This document shows positions 16,086 to 21,318 of a stretch of DNA of 25,060 nucleotides, in pieces. Origin of the DNA: a virus; the IMG/VR virus record IMGVR_UViG_3300023443_001656, positions 1 through 25,060 of that record; one strand, given 5' to 3'. How positions within the stretch are numbered: position 1 is the stretch's first letter; each line of letters starts with the position of its first letter. The translations under genes and the position numbers were made by a program. Below the pieces are notes generated by a model. The model was not told the DNA's origin, searched no databases, and saw only the letters and a list, made by a program, of their open reading frames with translations.

Positions 16086-16805
16086 TTAGAAGTATCTCTT
16101 GCTTTTAAAAATATTGTATGTATCCATATTTTTTTTAATTTTTGAGCCAGTCTTATTATCTACAAACAATTCCCCTAGCAGTTCCTCCTCGTATGATGGA
16201 TGCTTTGGCGGATCAGGTGTTACGCCTTTTTGAATTATAAATGGCATCACTCCATGCTGTAGGTGGTGTCTGCCTGCAAAACAGCATATCATTAATGCTC
16301 TGGTTAAATTATCCCACTCATCTCCTGGTGCATAATATGAGATGGTACCGGATTCTGTAGTGTACTCTGTAAACATTTCCACCTGAGACATTAATTTTTT
16401 CATGGTATCAGTGGGGTTTGGGGGGAACTGTATTTTATGATCCTGCTTTAGGGATAAAAATAACTGAGTCATTTCTGTCTGGTCCATTACTTTGATTTTT
16501 TCAATATCCTCAGGGTCTTTCAGGTTTTTCTGGGTGGTAATGGTATGCATTACAAAGCCTACCTTATGCTCAATGTTTCTGATTAGTGATTGGCCTATTA
16601 GCTGGTCAGCAAAGGTGTCAGTCCATTTTATTTTAGAATAAACATTTTTGACATCTGTAGGAATTTTGTTTAGATTATCCCTACTCCATTGTTTTGCCAG
16701 TCTTACATATGCTGTTTTTTTCTTTTCATCTAATTCTATCCCGACCATTCCAAATTGATTTCTATGTTTAGAGTGGGAGAATGCTACGATCGTATCATTA
16801 TTCAT
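16086..16805 (-). CDS. Degenerate paralogue of the terminase nuclease (239 aa)
   Basis: This protein aligns by eye with the adjacent 193-aa terminase nuclease. 'FGMVGIE' and 'RLAKQW' match 'FGAVGLQ' and 'RHAKQF'. Near the C-terminus 'SGTISY...WDNL' matches 'SGHVSY...HDDL'. The catalytic acids are changed: the first Asp (D20 of the nuclease) corresponds to S10, the Glu (E77) to Q72, and the last Asp pair to D165/N166. It therefore looks like an RNase H-fold domain that no longer cuts DNA. It could be a structural subunit of the packaging motor, a regulator of the active nuclease, or a DNA-binding protein. ATG at 16805 overlaps the nuclease stop as ATGA, so the two are made together. The C-terminal ~60 residues have no counterpart in the nuclease. 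Confidence 0.6.
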   Translation of the reverse strand: MNNDTIVAFSHSKHRNQFGMVGIELDEKKKTAYVRLAKQWSRDNLNKIPTDVKNVYSKIKWTDTFADQLIGQSLIRNIEHKVGFVMHTITTQKNLKDPEDIEKIKVMDQTEMTQLFLSLKQDHKIQFPPNPTDTMKKLMSQVEMFTEYTTESGTISYYAPGDEWDNLTRALMICCFAGRHHLQHGVMPFIIQKGVTPDPPKHPSYEEELLGELFVDNKTGSKIKKNMDTYNIFKSKRYF

Positions 16806-17383
16806 AATTGATTATCCCACCATATCCTAATCGCATTACATCCAATTAATTTACATAAAAATAAATCATCATGTCGTCCTCTTTGTCTCTTGTATGATAC
16901 ATGACCTGATGGGGTGGTAATTCCTACCATTTCATTTTGTTGGTTTATCAATTCTGCCATGTCTGCAGATATGTTTGTGGGGTATTGGATGGTATGTATT
17001 TTGTATTCTTTTTTTAGCCAGCCTATCATGTATGGTTTGTCTACTGCCCATCCTTTGGAACGATTCTTTTCTGTGAGATTCCCAGTAGTTGATACATAGA
17101 TGATTGGTAAATGTGCAAATGCCTTTGATATATTATCATAGTCAAAGTTCTTTTCCAGTATCATCATGTCAGGTTTTACTTTATGTTGTAGTGTGGTAAA
17201 GTGATTTGCAACTATTCCATATGGTTCATTCCAGAACTGCTTTGCGTGTCTGATGTATATTTTTCTTTCAGGCCATGTTCCCTGTAATCCTACTGCACCA
17301 AACGCATCGCCACTTTTTGCAGGATCACCTACTAAAATTTTCAAACTAGTTTCCAAGCTTGACTCCTTGATTTCTCGCTCCAC
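16802..17383 (-). CDS. Terminase large-subunit nuclease domain as a separate protein (193 aa)
   Basis: Likely the DNA-cutting half of the large terminase. It has the RNase H-fold layout: strand with D20 in 'ILVGDPAKSGD', glycine-rich 'FGAVGLQ', second strand 'KIYIRHAKQF', E77 in 'MMILEKNFDYD', and D172/D173 in 'RGRHDDLF'. These are the three acidic positions expected of terminase nucleases that cut concatemers during packaging. No ATPase motifs are present; the ATPase lies about 0.8 kb upstream (18204-19280), with four small genes between. The longest frame starts at GTG 17383, overlapping the 53-aa gene by 38 bp. No later Met precedes D20, so the exact start is uncertain. Confidence 0.65.
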   Translation of the reverse strand: MEREIKESSLETSLKILVGDPAKSGDAFGAVGLQGTWPERKIYIRHAKQFWNEPYGIVANHFTTLQHKVKPDMMILEKNFDYDNISKAFAHLPIIYVSTTGNLTEKNRSKGWAVDKPYMIGWLKKEYKIHTIQYPTNISADMAELINQQNEMVGITTPSGHVSYKRQRGRHDDLFLCKLIGCNAIRIWWDNQL

Positions 17384-17507
17384 ACTTTGAGCATTGTCTT
17401 TTCTCGGCAGTTCCTATGTAATAATGACCGCAGATTTTTTTGTTTGGTAAAATATTTTTACAATTAAAGAGATATTGAGGCACGTATGTTATATTATAAC
17501 TATCCAT
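17346..17507 (-). CDS. Small putative zinc-binding protein (53 aa)
   Basis: Starts with ATG at 17507, nine bases past the 34-aa gene's stop, and ends with TAG at 17346 inside the nuclease gene in another frame. It has Cys16, Cys26 with His28 two residues on, and a Cys39-x2-Cys42-Gly knuckle, so four potential metal ligands in 53 residues. The end is basic (Arg37, Lys41, Arg45, Lys50). This suggests a small zinc-stabilised nucleic-acid or protein-binding element. A copy of the GTTATATTATAAC repeat lies within its first codons. I do not recognise a family. Confidence 0.55.
   Translation of the reverse strand: MDSYNITYVPQYLFNCKNILPNKKICGHYYIGTAEKRQCSKCGARNQGVKLGN
17488..17500. repeat. GTTATATTATAAC near-palindrome, copy 1
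   Basis: A 13-bp odd palindrome identical to copies at 18027 and 18061. This copy lies just inside the start of the 53-aa gene, 105-117 bp before the nuclease start. Confidence 0.5.
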
Positions 17508-17515
17508 ATTAACTC

Positions 17516-17620
17516 TCAGCCCCAATTCTTCCCAAATTCAGAACACCAGGCACAATACCCATTTTTTCCAGATTTACCAATTTCAACTTGTTTACATTCT
17601 TTACAATATTGGTTTGTCAT
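17516..17620 (-). CDS. Zinc-knuckle microprotein (34 aa)
   Basis: A 34-residue frame starting with ATG at 17620, which overlaps the stop of the 71-aa gene as ATGA, and ending with TGA at 17516. It has two CxxC knuckles, Cys6/Cys9 and Cys23/Cys26, spaced by 13 residues. This is a complete four-cysteine zinc-ribbon-like pattern in a minimal protein. The overlap and the regular cysteine spacing argue for a real gene despite its size. Similar miniature zinc ribbons occur in virus and archaeal genomes as adaptors or transcription-related factors, but a role here is not shown. Confidence 0.6.
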   Translation of the reverse strand: MTNQYCKECKQVEIGKSGKNGYCAWCSEFGKNWG

Positions 17621-17832
17621 TGGTTCTCCACCACTTTCTCATATTTTTGCTCAGCCCATTTTATTTGTTGTATTCTGGAATGCAATTTTGAATACTCTTT
17701 TTTGGCTAGGAATAACTGAATCTCCAATTCCTTTGTTTTTGGCAATAAAATTTTCAACTCATCATATAGGATGTCTTTCTCTTTGGCTAATTCTGTTTGT
17801 AGTGTAGATAAGCCTTTGTAGATGATAGCCAT
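17617..17832 (-). CDS. Small coiled-coil protein (71 aa, unknown)
   Basis: Predicted almost wholly helical and highly charged, with heptad-like Leu/Ile spacing from about residue 8 to 65 ('LQTELAKEKDILYDELKI', 'KKEYSKLHSRIQQIKW'). It is probably a dimeric coiled coil. ATG at 17832 overlaps the preceding stop as TGATG, and its own TGA overlaps the next ATG, so it is one link in a chain of four micro-genes between the terminase ATPase and nuclease. No family recognised. Confidence 0.65.
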   Translation of the reverse strand: MAIIYKGLSTLQTELAKEKDILYDELKILLPKTKELEIQLFLAKKEYSKLHSRIQQIKWAEQKYEKVVENQ

Positions 17833-18026
17833 CAGTACTCAGCCTCATAATCTTCTATCATGGTTTTGATATTTTTACAAATATCTCTATATTTTGCATT
17901 GTTTGTAATGTCATTATATGCCATCACTTTTTTTGCTGTGGCAATAAAATTCTCACAGACTTTGTCGGTTTTGTGTATTTCTTTTACTATTTGACTATTA
18001 GTCATTTCTTGTATTGTTATATTCAT
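17832..18026 (-). CDS. Small helical protein (64 aa, unknown)
   Basis: First gene of the micro-gene chain. The protein is predicted helical, mixed charge, with Cys24 and Cys50 too far apart for a simple zinc knuckle. ATG at 18026 lies directly against one GTTATATTATAAC repeat (18027-18039), with a second copy 35-47 bp upstream, so the gene starts inside what looks like its control region. The stop overlaps the next start as TGATG. No family recognised. Confidence 0.6.
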   Translation of the reverse strand: MNITIQEMTNSQIVKEIHKTDKVCENFIATAKKVMAYNDITNNAKYRDICKNIKTMIEDYEAEY

Positions 18027-18039
18027 GTTATATTATAAC
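18027..18039. repeat. GTTATATTATAAC near-palindrome, copy 2
   Basis: Identical 13-bp repeat immediately abutting the ATG of the 64-aa gene. Protein bound here would block the transcript start or leader. Confidence 0.55.
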
Positions 18040-18060
18040 AACTACTTCCTTATAATACTT

Positions 18061-18073
18061 GTTATATTATAAC
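18061..18073. repeat. GTTATATTATAAC near-palindrome, copy 3
   Basis: Identical 13-bp repeat 34 bp from copy 2. At 35-47 bp before the ATG it is at the right distance to be a TATA-like box or an operator overlapping one. Confidence 0.55.
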
Positions 18074-18188
18074 ACTTTTTTTATATAATAAAATGTATTT
18101 TCCTTGTTTTTTAGACCATTTAATCCAAGATGGAAGAGATTGCAATAAAGTAATGTAAAGATTAAACATTAATAGAAAGTATTAAAAA

Positions 18189-18200
18189 CTTAATAAGATT
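18189..18200. promoter_or_regulatory. Isolated CTTAATAAG element after the terminase ATPase
   Basis: CTTAATAAGATT on the plus strand resembles the shared promoter core but is about 165 bp from the nearest minus-strand start (18026) and faces no plus-strand gene. The rest of the 177-bp gap 18027-18203 holds two GTTATATTATAAC copies and AT-rich sequence. Confidence 0.25.
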
Positions 18201-18203
18201 TAT

Positions 18204-19280
18204 TCATTTATTCCGGTCTAGTGTATCCCAATTTATATCTGGAGAAACCTCTTCGTCTGGTTCATCATTATCATCTAACCATTCGCTTTTACCTTGTTGA
18301 TCATCTTTTGTAACTGTTCCAAAAATAGAGTCTCGTCCACTCGTAGGAATGCACATGTATTCTTGTTGTGGGTCTTCAGTACTTGCATTCATCATGTTAT
18401 GTACCTGCTCTTTTGTGTAAAGATTACCCACTGCTCGCTCTATGGTGTATTCTAAAAATGTATAATCAGGATCCTTATCTCGCCATATTTTATAAAATGT
18501 TTTAATTGGACCTTTGAATGTTGATACCAGATACAAGTCAGCACCATTGGAACGTATAATGGGCAATACTGAATTAAACACAGGTGAGTCATCTACTAGT
18601 TTCCATTTCGCTGATTCGTCTTTGAATACTGCTGCAAATTTTGTCAATCCAGTTATTGCTTCTTCAGATGCCGGGAATGCCTCTACCTGAATGCCATTAG
18701 CTATTTCCACAATATTTGATTTGATTCCATTAGGTATTACATTACGAATATGTGTAAATAATCTCATGAATCGCTTTAGGTTCTTTCTAGCTAGATTTCC
18801 ATTCACTGCTGCAATTATTGCGATATTAGAATCCGGTGCATACCGAGTAAAGCAGAAATGAAATATTAATCTCAATACAAATTCTGTAAATCCCATCTGC
18901 CTCCCCTTTAGTATATGAAACATGTGTGCTAGTCTGTCCCATTCTGTTTGATCCATACCCTCAGGTTTTGTGACTGCCTTGATTATCTCATCTATAAATT
19001 CCAGTTGGAATGGTGTGGGGGGCATCTCTATATTTAATGCCGGATGGACGGGTAACCCTGCCACATGTTGTGTGCAGCAAAAATCATTATAATATTGGGG
19101 GTTCTCCTTGTGCTTTGTATTATTACCGCACCAAAAGGGGAGATTCTTCATTTTTGTAAGAATTTCTTTGGGGGTTAACAGAGAGTTTAATTCAATGTTA
19201 CCATTACCATCTTGCTGTTCTTCTTCTTCTTGTTGCTTTTGTAATGTTTGTAAAAGTTTACGTGGTAATTTTACGCTCAT
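18204..19280 (-). CDS. Terminase large-subunit ATPase (358 aa, no nuclease domain)
   Basis: Motor ATPase that drives DNA into the capsid. Residues 125-132 KGRQMGFT form the deviant Walker A of terminases. Residues 215-222 FAAVFKDE are Walker B with catalytic Glu222. 'LYLVSTFKGP' (~residues 250-260) fits motif III, and 'QQEYMC' near residue 315 fits the segment that normally leads into the nuclease domain. The protein then ends with an acidic ~45-residue tail instead of a nuclease. An N-terminal Cys/His cluster (C51, H57, C68, C69, H72) is unusual. It starts with ATG at 19280, overlapping the small terminase by 23 bp. The missing nuclease is encoded separately at 16802-17383. Confidence 0.75.
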   Translation of the reverse strand: MSVKLPRKLLQTLQKQQEEEEQQDGNGNIELNSLLTPKEILTKMKNLPFWCGNNTKHKENPQYYNDFCCTQHVAGLPVHPALNIEMPPTPFQLEFIDEIIKAVTKPEGMDQTEWDRLAHMFHILKGRQMGFTEFVLRLIFHFCFTRYAPDSNIAIIAAVNGNLARKNLKRFMRLFTHIRNVIPNGIKSNIVEIANGIQVEAFPASEEAITGLTKFAAVFKDESAKWKLVDDSPVFNSVLPIIRSNGADLYLVSTFKGPIKTFYKIWRDKDPDYTFLEYTIERAVGNLYTKEQVHNMMNASTEDPQQEYMCIPTSGRDSIFGTVTKDDQQGKSEWLDDNDEPDEEVSPDINWDTLDRNK

Positions 19281-19644
19281 TATTTTTCTTTAGTGCCATT
19301 AATGTTGGTCCCTCCCCCTGCATTACCCATCTTGTATTGATTGTTTCACGTAGTTCTCTTATAACTTTGAGTTTATCATCTTGTGTTATGGCTTTTTGTC
19401 TTAGTTGCTGCAACTCTAACTCAATATCGTATAGAGAGTCTATTGTCTGTCTTGTTACAAAAACATAGCCCTCATTTGCATATCCGTATAACCACTTTTT
19501 AGAGTTATTTTTAAAATATTTAAAATCCTCATAAACTGTTTTTACATTTATCTTTAAATGTTTAGCAATATCCTCAGGCCTTACAACAGACTTTGCCATG
19601 AGACGAGATATGTCATTTCTACGCTGCATTACTTGTTGTTTCAT
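19258..19644 (-). CDS. Small terminase subunit (128 aa)
   Basis: Probable DNA-recognition subunit of the packaging terminase. Residues ~20-43 ('RPEDIAKHLKINVKTVYEDF') form a helix-turn-helix. The middle and C-terminus form helices ('IELELQQLRQKAI', 'LKVIRELRETINTRW') suited to the ring-forming oligomerisation domain. Length and position directly before the terminase ATPase, with a 23-bp overlap, fit the role. The ATG at 19644 is preceded by ATTCTTAATAACA, a stretch shared with the 192-aa gene's leader, and by AT-rich sequence without a clear copy of the main promoter core. Confidence 0.65.
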   Translation of the reverse strand: MKQQVMQRRNDISRLMAKSVVRPEDIAKHLKINVKTVYEDFKYFKNNSKKWLYGYANEGYVFVTRQTIDSLYDIELELQQLRQKAITQDDKLKVIRELRETINTRWVMQGEGPTLMALKKNNERKITT

Positions 19645-19732
19645 TGTTATTAAGAATTATACAATAAGTTAATAAAATTACCTCTTTGTTGAAATTAGTG
19701 ATATAATACATCTAAAACCCCTAAAATTAAGA

Positions 19733-19746
19733 AAATATGCATATTT
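19733..19746 (+). promoter_or_regulatory. 14-bp perfect palindrome before the methyltransferase gene
   Basis: AAATATGCATATTT is a perfect palindrome with ATGCAT at its centre, 20 bp before the methyltransferase start in the divergent gap with the small terminase. It could be an operator or part of the promoter. Confidence 0.4.
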
Positions 19747-19766
19747 ATCTAATACAAATGTAATGA

Positions 19767-20969
19767 GTGGTATTGAGTGAGATAAAGATACCAACCCCCG
19801 TATTATTAAAAATTGGGGAATTAGTAAAGCATGAATTAAACGTAAAGGAGCACCCAGAAGAACAGATTAATAATTTAATGAAACTAATCCAACTGGTAGG
19901 ATTCAAAGACCCAATAGTGATAGATAAGGATAATACTATTTGGGCAGGCCATGGGAGATTGGAGGCTGCATATAGATTGGACATGGATCTTGTCCCATGT
20001 ATTTACCTGGAGGATCTCTCAGAGTCACAAAAGAAATTATTCATGTACATGGATAATCAGATTAATGAATCGCCTTGGGTAATGGAGAACGTAAAGATTC
20101 TGTTAGGCGAAATACCGCAAATAGAGTTAGAAGAGTTTCAAGTTGACTTTAATGATATTTTAGGTATTGACATTACAGCCGAAGAAGAACCAATACCCGA
20201 GGTTCCTGCAGAGCCTAAATCTAAACGAGGTCAAATATATCAATTGGGTAATCATAGAATAATGTGTGGAGATACAAATACAGATTACAAAAAACTATTG
20301 GGAGATAAAAAAGCAGATCTCCTACTTACAGATCCTCCTTATAATCTTGCTAAATATATGGACCCCCACTTTTACGAAACGACTACTGCAAAATCTCTTC
20401 AGAAATTATCTAATACGGGGTGGGATAAAGACTTTGAACCATTATTTGCAGAAAAATTTAATGATTATATGAATCAAGACTCTTCAGTTTACATATTTAC
20501 TTCACATATTTTATTTGGAAAATTAGTAGAACTGGTGAAAAAATGGGCAAAGTTTGATTATTTTTGTGTGTGGTGCAAACCAAATCCAATGCCATCTTTT
20601 ATGATGAGGTATTGGACACATTCAACAGAACTAATTGTTTTTGGAACTCATGGGAAACACACTTTTAATTTTAACAAAGGAGAACATAATTTCAACTATT
20701 TATTAGTCAATAAAAAAAAGGATACTTCACACATTACAGAAAAACCAACAGAATTACTCAAGGAAATAATTACCCATTCAAGTAACAAAAACCATCTAGT
20801 ATTGGATCTGTTTCTAGGTTCAGGTAGTACACTTATCGCATGTGAGCAAACAAACAGAATATGTTATGGCATGGAGATAGATCCTGGATACATAGATGTT
20901 ATTATTCAAAGATGGGAAAACTTTACAGGTAAAAAGGCTGAATTAATAAAATTAACCAAACATGTTTAA
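19767..20969 (+). CDS. ParB-like domain fused to a beta-class DNA methyltransferase (400 aa)
   Basis: Virus-encoded DNA base methyltransferase acting on adenine N6 or cytosine N4. Residues ~1-130 form a ParB/sulfiredoxin-like domain with 'WAGHGRLEAAYRL' at 59-71. Residues ~150-400 are the methyltransferase: DPPY at 189-192 (motif IV) comes before DLFLGSGS at 347-354 (motif I, S-adenosylmethionine binding), which is the beta-class order. Such fusions are common beside terminase genes in tailed viruses. Methylation may protect the virus from host nucleases or mark DNA for packaging. The longest frame starts at GTG 19767; TTG at 19773 is an alternative. It is transcribed opposite to its neighbours, and its 3' end overlaps the 120-aa gene by 18 bp. 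No cognate endonuclease is visible nearby. Confidence 0.85.
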   Translation: MVLSEIKIPTPVLLKIGELVKHELNVKEHPEEQINNLMKLIQLVGFKDPIVIDKDNTIWAGHGRLEAAYRLDMDLVPCIYLEDLSESQKKLFMYMDNQINESPWVMENVKILLGEIPQIELEEFQVDFNDILGIDITAEEEPIPEVPAEPKSKRGQIYQLGNHRIMCGDTNTDYKKLLGDKKADLLLTDPPYNLAKYMDPHFYETTTAKSLQKLSNTGWDKDFEPLFAEKFNDYMNQDSSVYIFTSHILFGKLVELVKKWAKFDYFCVWCKPNPMPSFMMRYWTHSTELIVFGTHGKHTFNFNKGEHNFNYLLVNKKKDTSHITEKPTELLKEIITHSSNKNHLVLDLFLGSGSTLIACEQTNRICYGMEIDPGYIDVIIQRWENFTGKKAELIKLTKHV

Positions 20970-21314
20970 TTTTCTTTGAACGTTGTCATCGCTTCTTCTT
21001 AATGATACAGAATCAGGGGATGTATTTTGTATTCTAACAAAGAAATCAAAGGAAGTATCTTTAGAAAGATCCGGTGTTGGTCCTTCTAATACTCTAATGT
21101 CACCTTCTTCAGTTATTCTGGTGGATACACCATCTTCTAAAATTCTAAAGAATGGTGGAATGAAAGAGTTTACTTGTTCTCGAGTTATTACCCATGGAAT
21201 AAATGATGCACCAATTAGTATTATATCCCCAATACCTGGCTTTAGTGCTACTGGTTTCTCAAAGTTTGAGAGCAGTTTAGGATTTTGCGTGTCAGTGAAT
21301 ACTCGATAATTCAA
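20952..21314 (-). CDS. Small fibre-associated protein (120 aa, unknown)
   Basis: Not recognised. It is beta-rich with a hydrophobic strand ('GDIILIGASFIPWVI', ~residues 29-43) and a polar C-terminus, without membrane helices. It begins 4 bp after the stop of the 917-aa fibre gene with a TTG start at 21314, and there is no in-frame ATG near the N-terminus. Its 3' end overlaps the convergent methyltransferase gene. Position suggests a fibre partner: a chaperone or terminal subunit. Confidence 0.55.
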   Translation of the reverse strand: MNYRVFTDTQNPKLLSNFEKPVALKPGIGDIILIGASFIPWVITREQVNSFIPPFFRILEDGVSTRITEEGDIRVLEGPTPDLSKDTSFDFFVRIQNTSPDSVSLRRSDDNVQRKLNMFG

Positions 21315-21318
21315 TTTA

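Noticed and set aside
17475-17807. Plus-strand 110-codon frame over the micro-genes
   Set aside because: The minus-strand micro-genes have linked stop/start overlaps and regular cysteine spacing; the plus-strand frame has neither.
18061-18073. Bacterial -10 box (TATAAT within the repeat)
   Set aside because: No -35 partner was seen, and the same string occurs inside a coding start and against an ATG, so operator or archaeal TATA-like use is more likely; a bacterial promoter is not excluded.
18028-18203. Possible tRNA, small RNA or CRISPR-like repeats in the AT-rich gap
   Set aside because: Only two 13-bp palindromes and AT-rich sequence; no cloverleaf, no regular repeat-spacer spacing and no GC-rich RNA-like segment.
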